Below are positions 1 through 7,492 of a DNA stretch of 7,492 nucleotides, one piece after another. The notes beneath the pieces are model-generated. The model saw only the letters and a list, made by a program, of their open reading frames with translations, had not been told where the DNA came from and did no database searches. Source of the stretch: an uncultured Planctomycetaceae bacterium (lineage in GTDB: Bacteria; Planctomycetota; Planctomycetia; Planctomycetales; Planctomycetaceae); NCBI GenBank assembly GCA_937952455.1, contig CALFYU010000487.1, forward strand, positions 1-7,492. The letters run 5' to 3'. Numbering within the stretch: the stretch's first letter is position 1; each line of letters opens with the position of its first letter. The translations under genes and the position numbers were made by a program.

Positions 1-242
1 ACGACCGTTCGTTCGATTTTATCCTGAAAAGCCCGCCGGCGGCCGTGTTGCTCAAGCAAGCGGCGCAGATCGCCAAGGGGTCCAGCAATCCCAAGAAGGA
101 GAAGGTGGGCAAGGTCACCCAGGCCCAACTAGAGGAGATTGCGAAGACGAAATTCGAAGATCTCAACGCTCCGAACATCGAACATGCGGCCCGGATTATC
201 GCCGGCACGGCGCGGAGCATGGGGCTGGAAGTCGTCAACTAA
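1..242 (+). CDS. rplK: 50S ribosomal protein L11, C-terminal part (5' truncated by window edge)
   Basis: L11 binds the GTPase-associated region of 23S rRNA at the base of the L10-L12 stalk and helps factor-dependent GTP hydrolysis. The reading frame is open from base 3 and ends with TAA at 240-242, leaving 79 visible residues of a protein that is normally about 140. The visible part covers the end of the N-terminal domain and the RNA-binding C-terminal domain. It contains the highly conserved segment KSPPAAVLLKQAA, the KVGKVTQAQLEEIAKTK helix region, and the C-terminal family signature RIIAGTARSMGLEV. The ATG/GTG codons inside the visible part are internal; the true start lies upstream of the window. 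The next gene is rplA after 81 bases, the usual L11-L1 pairing. Nothing suggests damage. Identification is very secure. Confidence 0.97.
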   Translation, partial: DRSFDFILKSPPAAVLLKQAAQIAKGSSNPKKEKVGKVTQAQLEEIAKTKFEDLNAPNIEHAARIIAGTARSMGLEVVN

Positions 243-244
243 TC

Positions 245-262
245 GCGGCCGGAATCTGCCGC
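245..262 (+). other. Small hairpin just after rplK stop
   Basis: GCGGC (245-249) can pair with GCCGC (258-262) around an 8-base loop, starting three bases after the rplK stop codon. No T-run follows, so it is not an intrinsic terminator. It could slow decay or contribute to an L1-responsive structure ahead of rplA, but a 5-bp GC stem in GC-rich DNA may be chance. Confidence 0.2.
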
Positions 263-312
263 CGGGGATTGTGAGGCGGGCAAATTGATCAGACAGTTGT
301 AAGGTGTATTTC

Positions 313-316
313 GAGG
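313..316 (+). promoter_or_regulatory. Ribosome binding site of rplA (decides start)
   Basis: GAGG at 313-316 lies 7 bases before the ATG at 324 and 4 bases before the ATG at 321. The spacing favours 324. A second purine-rich match, AAGGTG at 301-306, lies 14 bases before 321 and is less well placed. TTG at 318 is too close to GAGG to be the start. Confidence 0.5.
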
Positions 317-323
317 CTTGATG

Positions 324-1028
324 ATGGCAAAGCATTCAAAGCGGCACACGTTTCTGTTGAAACAAGTCGAGGGTCTGACGAGCGTCGGCTTGGAAGAAGC
401 GGTCGCGAAACTCAAGGGGCTGGAAGGAACACTGCCCAAGGGCATCACTCCCTGCAAATATGACCAGTCCGTGGAGGTCGTGATGCGATTGGGGATCGAC
501 GTTCGCCAGGCCGACCAGATGGTCCGCGGCTCGATCGTATTGCCGCACGGTATCGGTAAATCGAAGCGGGTCTTGGTCTTCGCCCAGGGCGAGAACGCGA
601 CTGCTGCGGAAGAGGCGGGTGCGGACTATGTAGGAGGCAAGGAGCTGGCCGACAAGATCAAAGACGGCTGGTTGGACTTCGACGCGGCGATCGCCACCCC
701 GGACATGATGGGTGTGGTCGGACCGCTGGGGCGCGTGCTGGGTCCACGGGGATTGATGCCCTCGCCGCGGGCCGGCACCGTGACACAGGACGTGGCTGGG
801 ACAGTCAAGGAATATAAGGCGGGAAAGGTGGAGTTCCGCGCCGACGCGGGCGGAAACGTGCATTGTCTGGTCGGCAAATTGTCGTTCAGTGAGCAGCAGT
901 TGGTGGAAAATATAGAGGCGTTCATCAAGCAAATTCGGGCGATGAAGCCCTCGGCGTCCAAGGGGGTCTATGTGCGTGGGATTAGCCTCTCGGCCACGCA
1001 CAGCCCGGGAATCGGGATTGCGGTGTGA
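324..1028 (+). CDS. rplA: 50S ribosomal protein L1
   Basis: L1 forms the mobile L1 stalk of the large subunit, helps release tRNA from the E site, and in many bacteria represses translation of its own operon by binding a mimic of its 23S rRNA site. Started at ATG 324 the product is 234 residues, the same length as E. coli L1, and begins MAKHSKR. Two further in-frame starts (TTG 318, ATG 321) would add one or two residues; GAGG spacing favours 324. The two-domain fold is recognisable: domain I from residues 1-67 plus about 160-228, with domain II inserted between. Domain II carries VRGSIVLPHGIGK (68-80) and the family signature LGRVLGPRGLMPSP (135-148). KGVYVRGISLS near the C-terminus is also typical. 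It follows rplK by 81 bases and probably shares its transcript. Downstream comes a 291-base gap with a possible terminator. Confidence 0.97.
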   Translation: MAKHSKRHTFLLKQVEGLTSVGLEEAVAKLKGLEGTLPKGITPCKYDQSVEVVMRLGIDVRQADQMVRGSIVLPHGIGKSKRVLVFAQGENATAAEEAGADYVGGKELADKIKDGWLDFDAAIATPDMMGVVGPLGRVLGPRGLMPSPRAGTVTQDVAGTVKEYKAGKVEFRADAGGNVHCLVGKLSFSEQQLVENIEAFIKQIRAMKPSASKGVYVRGISLSATHSPGIGIAV

Positions 1029-1053
1029 GGCGGAACTTGCGTACGGAGGTCCG

Positions 1054-1075
1054 CTGCTCCGGATTTGTGGAGCAG
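1054..1075 (+). other. 7-bp hairpin downstream of rplA
   Basis: CTGCTCC (1054-1060) and GGAGCAG (1069-1075) are perfectly complementary around an 8-base loop, 25 bases after the rplA stop. A competing stem is possible between CGGAG (1044-1048) and CTCCG (1057-1061). No T-tract follows, so this is not a classical terminator by itself. It may stabilise the 3' end of the rplK-rplA message. The complementarity is seen directly; any function is inference. Confidence 0.4.
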
Positions 1076-1112
1076 ATTGGCGGCTGCAAGCGGCAAGGTT
1101 TCGGTCACGGCA

Positions 1113-1146
1113 GGGGGTGTGATTTGCGTCACCGCCCGGTTTTTCT
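1113..1146 (+). terminator. Possible intrinsic terminator after rplA
   Basis: GGGGGTG (1113-1119) can pair with CACC-G-CCC (1130-1137), giving seven base pairs with one bulged G and a 10-base loop. A TTTTTCT tract (1140-1146) begins two bases after the stem. This has the shape of a Rho-independent terminator closing an rplK-rplA transcript, as a separate rplJ promoter would need. The bulge, the short tract and the competing stem CCCGG/CTGGG (1135-1139/1145-1149) lower confidence. Confidence 0.35.
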
Positions 1147-1187
1147 GGGAATTTCAGTGCTTTCGGCATAGAAATCGCTCCGGACGC

Positions 1188-1216
1188 GTGACTTTTCGCG
1201 TTCGTTGGTTTAGTGT
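1188..1216 (+). promoter_or_regulatory. Weak candidate sigma-70-type promoter for rplJ-rplL
   Basis: GTGACT (1188-1193) matches four of six bases of the -35 consensus TTGACA. TAGTGT (1211-1216), 17 bases further on, matches three of six of TATAAT, including its first two bases and its last. Transcription would start near 1223 and give a leader of roughly 100 bases before rplJ. The position fits the separate L10 promoter known from E. coli. The match is poor and such matches are common by chance. Confidence 0.25.
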
Positions 1217-1247
1217 ACGCGAGTAGCCCCCGGTCGATGGGAATGTT

Positions 1248-1289
1248 GGCGGCAATCGAAGTTATCTCTCAAGTCGGTCGCATTGCGCC
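1248..1289 (+). promoter_or_regulatory. Structured 5' leader of rplJ, candidate L10-type autoregulatory element
   Basis: The arms GGC-G-GCAATCGA (1248-1259) and TCG-C-ATTGC-GCC (1278-1289) form an 11-bp stem interrupted by a single bulged base on each side (G1251, C1281), enclosing an 18-base loop. It ends 30 bases before the rplJ start. In many bacteria an RNA leader in exactly this place binds the L10-L12 complex and represses rplJ-rplL. A second ATTGC at 1314-1318, directly before the start codon, is also complementary to GCAAT (1252-1256), so an alternative start-masking fold is conceivable. The pairing is seen in the sequence. Assignment to the L10 leader family rests on position, because I could not match its consensus. 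Confidence 0.4.
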
Positions 1290-1319
1290 CGTACTGACAA
1301 GAATTGATCGTTAATTGCT

Positions 1320-1835
1320 ATGAGTAAATACATTAAGGAAATGATCGCCTCGGATGTGCGAAATCGCATCGGCGACGTGCAGGAGCTCCTGGTCGTCGAT
1401 CCTTCGAAGGTCGATGCCATCACAACGAACCAGTTGCGGCTGAGTCTCCGTGAAAAGGAGGTTTCTTTGATGCTGGTCAAGAACTCCTTGGCCAGGATGG
1501 CGCTCAATGAGGCGGGGATTTCGGCGTTGGATCCGATTTTGGAGGGTCCCTCGGCGTTGGTGTGGGGCTGCGAGGATATCGTGGCCCTGTCGAAGGAGAT
1601 GGCCAAATGGGCCAAAGAGATCAAAGGACTGGAGATCAAAGGGGGGACGGTTGACGGCACGACATTGTCGGCCGCGGACGTCGAAGCTCTCAGTAAGAGT
1701 CCGGGCCGACTGGAATTGATCGGCCAGATTGCGGGTTTGGCGCTCAGCCCGGGCAGCCGGTTGGTCGGGGCCTTGCTGGGCCCTGGGGGCCGGGTTTCCG
1801 GACAAGTCAAAGCCCATTCCGAACGCGAAGAGTAG
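1320..1835 (+). CDS. rplJ: 50S ribosomal protein L10
   Basis: L10 anchors the L7/L12 dimers to the ribosome and, with them, can repress its own mRNA. The product has 171 residues, close to E. coli L10 at 165. Recognisable parts are MSKYIKEMIASDV at the N-terminus, LVVD (24-27), the LRLSLREK segment (39-46), the conserved VKNSLARMAL (53-62), and EGPSALVWG (75-83), matching the VGPTLIAYS region of E. coli. The C-terminal helix that carries L12 dimers should lie after residue 120; its end (GPGGRVSGQVKAHSEREE) is short and polar. ATG 1320 is chosen because the protein begins at the expected family N-terminus. No Shine-Dalgarno sequence is visible in the 20 bases before it, so initiation may depend on leader structure or be independent of that signal. 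rplL follows after 168 bases. Confidence 0.95.
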   Translation: MSKYIKEMIASDVRNRIGDVQELLVVDPSKVDAITTNQLRLSLREKEVSLMLVKNSLARMALNEAGISALDPILEGPSALVWGCEDIVALSKEMAKWAKEIKGLEIKGGTVDGTTLSAADVEALSKSPGRLELIGQIAGLALSPGSRLVGALLGPGGRVSGQVKAHSEREE

Positions 1836-2003
1836 CGTGGGGCTGGGTTGGTTCAAGTCGAGTTTTAAGTTGCGGCCGGAAGCTAGTAGAGTTTGTTGTA
1901 CGTCGATGGGGGCGTCGGCTCGTGAGTTTTCCTGCCAGTAAATCTGCATAAATCCCATATACGCGTCCAAAGTTTTTGATGTGCTGAGAAAGGAAAACGG
2001 ATC
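1836..2003 (+). other. 168-base spacer between rplJ and rplL
   Basis: This gap is longer than the usual short rplJ-rplL junction. It has no credible coding frame. Its second half is AT-richer than the surroundings, with TAAATCTGCATAAATC and CATATA near 1939-1961, which resemble -10 elements, but I found no well-spaced -35 partner. A T5 run at 1973-1977 has no stem before it. The last 15 bases hold the rplL ribosome binding site. It could allow extra internal initiation of rplL, whose product is needed in several copies per ribosome; that is inference. Confidence 0.3.
1989..1994 (+). promoter_or_regulatory. Ribosome binding site of rplL
   Basis: AAAGGA lies 9 bases before ATG 2004. It is one of the two clearest Shine-Dalgarno matches in the window, which suits the high expression needed for L7/L12. 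Confidence 0.65.
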
Positions 2004-2414
2004 ATGGCGACGGCTGAAGCTGTGGAATACGATGAAGCAACTGTGGAACTGGGCGACAAGATCGCCGGATTGACGTTGCTGCAAGCGAAGGCGCTGGCGG
2101 ACTATTTGAAGGACCACCATGGGATCGAGCCGGCCGGTGGCGGCGCCGTGATGATGGCCCCGGCGGGCGGCGGCGACGGCGGCGGCGAAGCCGCGGCTGA
2201 GAAGACCGAGTTCGACGTGATTATCACCGGATTCGGCGACAGCAAGATTCCCGTGATCAAAGTCGTGCGTGCCGCGACGGGATTGGGTCTGAAGGAAGCC
2301 AAGGAATTGGTGGAAGGCGCGCCCAAGCCGCTCAAAGAAGGAATCTCGAAGGACGACGCGGAGAAGCTCAAGGCGGAAGTCGAAGCCGCCGGCGGGACCG
2401 CCGAGGTCAAATAA
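2004..2414 (+). CDS. rplL: 50S ribosomal protein L7/L12
   Basis: L7/L12 forms the flexible stalk that recruits and activates translational GTPases. It is the only ribosomal protein present in multiple copies. The product has 136 residues, slightly longer than E. coli L7/L12 at 120. Residues 1-43 correspond to the dimerising N-terminal domain that binds L10 (GDKIAGLTLLQAKALADYLK). Residues 44-66 are the hinge, here rich in glycine (AGGGAVMMAPAGGGDGGGEAAAE). Residues 67-136 are the globular C-terminal domain, with EFDVIITGFGDSKIPVIKVVR, the factor-binding helix TGLGLKEAKELVEGAPKPLKEG, and the usual end KLKAEVEAAGGTAEVK. Most bacterial hinges are dominated by alanine and proline, so the glycine content is noteworthy. 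The start ATG 2004 is supported by AAAGGA. Identification is secure. Confidence 0.97.
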   Translation: MATAEAVEYDEATVELGDKIAGLTLLQAKALADYLKDHHGIEPAGGGAVMMAPAGGGDGGGEAAAEKTEFDVIITGFGDSKIPVIKVVRAATGLGLKEAKELVEGAPKPLKEGISKDDAEKLKAEVEAAGGTAEVK

Positions 2415-2433
2415 TCGCGGCGTAACGCAGTGG

Positions 2434-2448
2434 TGCGCGCCGCGCGCG
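2434..2448 (+). other. GC-only hairpin after rplL
   Basis: TGCGCG (2434-2439) and CGCGCG (2443-2448) can pair (one T-G pair) around a 3-base loop, 20 bases after the rplL stop. No T-tract follows, so it is not a standard intrinsic terminator. It could pause polymerase or block 3' decay, partly separating rplJ-rplL from rpoB-rpoC expression. Confidence 0.3.
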
Positions 2449-2680
2449 GAAGTGATTGTCGGATACGAGGTGGCCGTGAGAGTTCGGCGGAGCGCATTTT
2501 TCGTGCGGATCTGTTGGAGTGGGGCCACCCGTGCGGGGTCGCCGGTCGGTTTGTGGTCATGCAGGCGTTTGGAGATGCTCTCTAACGGGTGCAATCTGGC
2601 AATTGCGCGGATGGCCGTGGAACGCCAGAGCGATTTCGGCCGAGTGACGCCCGCGGCGGCGAAGCCGGCCGCAGTTACAA

Positions 2681-2696
2681 CGTCACGGCGTGCGCG
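2681..2696. repeat. Direct repeat copy 1 (16 bases)
   Basis: CGTCACGGCGTGCGCG here matches CGTCACGGCTTGCGCG at 2873-2888 in 15 of 16 positions, in the same orientation and 192 bases apart. Both lie in the rplL-rpoB gap. The core GTCACGGC also occurs in the rplA-rplJ gap (1104-1111). The function is unknown. Confidence 0.6.
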
Positions 2697-2872
2697 CGCG
2701 GTCAATCGCCCGCTTGTTCGCACTGATCGGCAAACCCTCGTCGCGATCCTTCAAGAGTCGTCGCTGTTGCTCACGAATTGCCCTCCTGCAAATTGGCTAA
2801 GAGTTGTCCCTCATTCGGTCACAAAATCTTCAACCCTCATTGACGCTGCGCGGCCTTGCGGCTGCCCGTCGC

Positions 2873-2888
2873 CGTCACGGCTTGCGCG
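2873..2888. repeat. Direct repeat copy 2 (16 bases), overlapping a palindrome
   Basis: CGTCACGGCTTGCGCG is the second copy of the repeat at 2681-2696. It overlaps the perfect 5+1+5 palindrome GCCGT-C-ACGGC at 2871-2881, and ends four bases before a TTGACA hexamer (2893-2898). The arrangement resembles an operator near a promoter, though no -10 element lies at the right distance from that hexamer. Confidence 0.6.
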
Positions 2889-2967
2889 AAGTTTGACAAC
2901 GCCGAGGAGAGTTGCGGAGGGAAGCCGTTTATGAACTAACCTCCAGTTTCCGCCGCTGTGCACACTA

Positions 2968-3042
2968 CAACCGGTTTCAAAACCTTCTGACGCGTTGCCC
3001 GCACTTTTCATGATAGATTCACGAACAGGCGCAACCGGGTTT
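2968..3042. repeat. Pair of CAACCGG(G)TTT motifs flanking the putative rpoB promoter
   Basis: CAACCGGTTT at 2968-2977, which contains the palindrome AACCGGTT, recurs as CAACCGGGTTT at 3032-3042 with one extra G. The two copies bracket the candidate promoter at 2987-3014. They could be a divided operator. The motif is short, so chance cannot be excluded. Confidence 0.35.
2987..3014 (+). promoter_or_regulatory. Weak candidate sigma-70-type promoter for rpoB-rpoC
   Basis: CTGACG (2987-2992) matches four of six bases of TTGACA, and CATGAT (3009-3014), 16 bases later, matches four of six of TATAAT. The shifted hexamer TGATAG (3011-3016) is an alternative -10 at 18 bases. Transcription would begin near 3021 and give a leader of about 65 bases containing the hairpin at 3050-3065. 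A local promoter would make sense after a 672-base gap, but the match is only moderate. Confidence 0.3.
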
Positions 3043-3049
3043 GGTAACT

Positions 3050-3065
3050 GGTTCTAGGCAGAACC
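3050..3065 (+). other. Hairpin upstream of the rpoB ribosome binding site
   Basis: GGTTCT (3050-3055) and AGAACC (3060-3065) are perfect complements around an AGGC tetraloop, ending 10 bases before the purine-rich rpoB ribosome binding site. CTAGG is also directly repeated here (3054-3058, 3065-3069), making the palindrome CCTAGG at 3064-3069. It may modulate translation or mRNA stability of rpoB, or be a protein-binding site in DNA. Confidence 0.4.
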
Positions 3066-3075
3066 TAGGAATTAA

Positions 3076-3080
3076 GAGAG
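3076..3080 (+). promoter_or_regulatory. Weak ribosome binding site of rpoB
   Basis: GAGAG ends 6 bases before ATG 3087 and is only a partial Shine-Dalgarno match. A better AGGA (3067-3070) lies 16 bases away, which is too far. The start is therefore fixed mainly by protein similarity. Confidence 0.35.
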
Positions 3081-3086
3081 CCACGC

Positions 3087-6800
<3,714 letters not shown>

Positions 6801-6825
6801 CGTGGCATTGGGACCGCGTCGTGCC

Positions 6826-6840
6826 GTGGCGACATGCCAC
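6826..6840 (+). other. Small hairpin in the rpoB-rpoC spacer
   Basis: GTGGC (6826-6830) and GCCAC (6836-6840) pair around a 5-base loop within the 99-base spacer. A T6 run occurs much later (6881-6886), too far away for a terminator. It is probably a minor structure in a continuous rpoB-rpoC message. Confidence 0.25.
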
Positions 6841-6886
6841 CTGCGCGTCGCGAACTGACGGTTACGCCTCATCCCCCACATTTTTT

Positions 6887-6891
6887 AGGAG
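6887..6891 (+). promoter_or_regulatory. Ribosome binding site of rpoC (decides a GTG start)
   Basis: AGGAG lies 8 bases before GTG 6900. It follows a T6 run, which should keep it unstructured. Another in-frame GTG at 6891 overlaps this site and so is an unlikely start. Confidence 0.7.
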
Positions 6892-6899
6892 TGCGTGCA

Positions 6900-7492
6900 G
6901 TGAGCACCGGCGAAGCAGCCTACGATCGCATTAACGACTACGGCGCGGTGAAAATCGGACTGGCCAGTCCGCACGATATCCGCAGTTGGTCGTTCGGCGA
7001 AGTGAAAAAGCCGGAAACGATCAACTACCGGACCTACCGGCCGGAGCGGGACGGCTTGTTCTGCGAGCGGATTTTCGGTCCGGAGAAGGACTGGGAATGC
7101 GCCTGCGGCAAATACCGCGGCATGAAGTACAAGGGGATGATCTGCGACCGCTGCGGGGTGAAGGTCACGCATAGCCGCGTCCGCCGCAAGCGGATGGGGC
7201 ACATCGAACTGGCGGCGCCGGTGGTGCACATCTGGTTCTTTAAGTCGATGCCCAGCCGGTTGGGGTCGCTATTGAACATGAAGACGACCAGCTTGGAAAA
7301 AGTGATCTACTTCCAGGACTACGTCGTCATTGATCCGGGGGACACTCCGCTCCGCGAACGGCAATTGCTAACCGAAGAAGAGGCACGGCAAGCCCGCGCC
7401 AAATACGGCGAAGGCTCATTCGAGATCGAGATGGGCGCCGAAGCAATCAAAAAGCTGCTGGGCAAGCTCAAGCTGGTCGAGTTGTCGCATGA
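6900..7492 (+). CDS. rpoC: DNA-directed RNA polymerase subunit beta', N-terminal part (3' truncated by window edge)
   Basis: RpoC is the largest RNA polymerase subunit and carries the catalytic magnesium site, which lies beyond this window. The visible 197 residues are the N-terminal clamp of a protein normally about 1400 long. The start is GTG 6900, read as Met, supported by AGGAG 8 bases upstream. Landmarks: VKIGLASPHDIRSWSFGEVKKPETINYRT (18-46), typical of the beta' start; YRPERDGLFCERIFGPEKDWEC; the zinc-binding four cysteines Cys67, Cys69, Cys82 and Cys85 in CACGKYRG and ICDRCGVKVT, equivalent to E. coli Cys70, 72, 85 and 88; then RRKRMGHIELAAPVVHIWFFKSMPSRLGSLLNM, the conserved segment after the zinc domain. 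The frame remains open to the last base. Together with rpoB this forms the usual polymerase operon. Confidence 0.97.
   Translation, partial: MSTGEAAYDRINDYGAVKIGLASPHDIRSWSFGEVKKPETINYRTYRPERDGLFCERIFGPEKDWECACGKYRGMKYKGMICDRCGVKVTHSRVRRKRMGHIELAAPVVHIWFFKSMPSRLGSLLNMKTTSLEKVIYFQDYVVIDPGDTPLRERQLLTEEEARQARAKYGEGSFEIEMGAEAIKKLLGKLKLVELSH

Larger units (their letters stand above)
2415..3086 (+). other. 672-base intergenic region between rplL and rpoB
   Basis: No gene could be supported here. An open frame runs at 2452-2934 on the + strand, but its translation is rich in Arg, Ser, Trp and Cys without any recognisable family and has no good ribosome binding site, so I treat it as chance. The first two thirds are GC-rich; from about 2760 the composition becomes more mixed, as in a promoter region. 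Inside are a GC hairpin after rplL, an almost exact 16-base direct repeat, the palindrome GCCGTCACGGC, two copies of CCCTCATT (2808-2815, 2834-2841), the palindrome GCAATTGC (2599-2606), two CAACCGG-TTT motifs, a weak promoter candidate and a hairpin next to the rpoB start. In E. coli this gap is about 320 bases and contains an RNase III processing site; nothing here lets me assign one. Confidence 0.5.

Noticed and set aside
318..326. TTG 318 or ATG 321 as the rplA start
   Set aside because: GAGG at 313-316 is spaced best for ATG 324, and that start gives the usual MAKxSKR N-terminus and the family length.
336..1169. A 277-codon minus-strand open frame over rplA
   Set aside because: It is a shadow of rplA codon bias, with no family resemblance.
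1294..1316. CTGACA and TTAATT as a promoter just before rplJ
   Set aside because: The spacer is only 11 bases and the start point would fall inside the gene.
1927..1961. TTTTCC with CATAAA or CATATA as a promoter for rplL
   Set aside because: The spacers of 14 and 23 bases are out of range for a sigma-70-type promoter.
1311..2723. A 470-codon open frame on the minus strand covering rplJ and rplL
   Set aside because: It lies antisense to two certain genes. Its translation is low-complexity, Arg/His/Gln-rich and matches no family. Such frames are usual opposite GC-rich genes.
2452..2934. A 160-codon + strand open frame in the rplL-rpoB gap
   Set aside because: It has no recognisable domain, no good ribosome binding site and an amino-acid mix like random GC-rich sequence. 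Kept as unlikely, not impossible.
6891..6893. In-frame GTG at 6891 as the rpoC start
   Set aside because: It overlaps the AGGAG ribosome binding site, which is correctly placed for GTG 6900.

Overview
This window is a stretch of the bacterial ribosomal-protein / RNA-polymerase cluster, all on the + strand: the 3' end of rplK (L11), complete rplA (L1), rplJ (L10), rplL (L7/L12) and rpoB (RNA polymerase beta), then the 5' end of rpoC (beta'). Every gene was recognised from conserved protein sequence. The organism looks like a GC-rich bacterium. My best guess is a planctomycete, possibly of the Pirellulales group. That rests on the overall character of L10 and RpoB, on loose gene spacing and on weak Shine-Dalgarno use, so it is an inference and not proof.

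Layout: rplK end (1-242), an 81-base spacer, rplA (324-1028), a 291-base spacer, rplJ (1320-1835), a 168-base spacer, rplL (2004-2414), a 672-base spacer, rpoB (3087-6800), a 99-base spacer, then rpoC (6900 to the window end). The spacers are the least expected part. The rplA-rplJ gap holds a terminator-like hairpin, a weak candidate promoter and a long bulged hairpin just upstream of rplJ, where other bacteria carry the L10 autoregulatory leader. The rplL-rpoB gap is unusually long, has no convincing gene, and holds a 15-of-16-base direct repeat, a short palindrome, a weak candidate promoter and a hairpin next to the rpoB ribosome binding site.

The proteins work in two machines. L11, L1, L10 and L7/L12 belong to the large ribosomal subunit: L11, L10 and L12 form the GTPase-associated stalk and L1 forms the opposite stalk, on the E-site side. 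RpoB and RpoC form the catalytic core of RNA polymerase. Co-location lets ribosome and polymerase synthesis be matched, classically through autoregulation by L1 and by the L10-L12 complex.

I found no mobile element, CRISPR array, tRNA, rRNA, defence gene or other accessory system. This is a core housekeeping region and I do not see an undescribed system in it. The items worth checking are the regulatory spacers, the lineage-type insertion in RpoB, a substitution in the rifampicin pocket and the glycine-rich L12 hinge.
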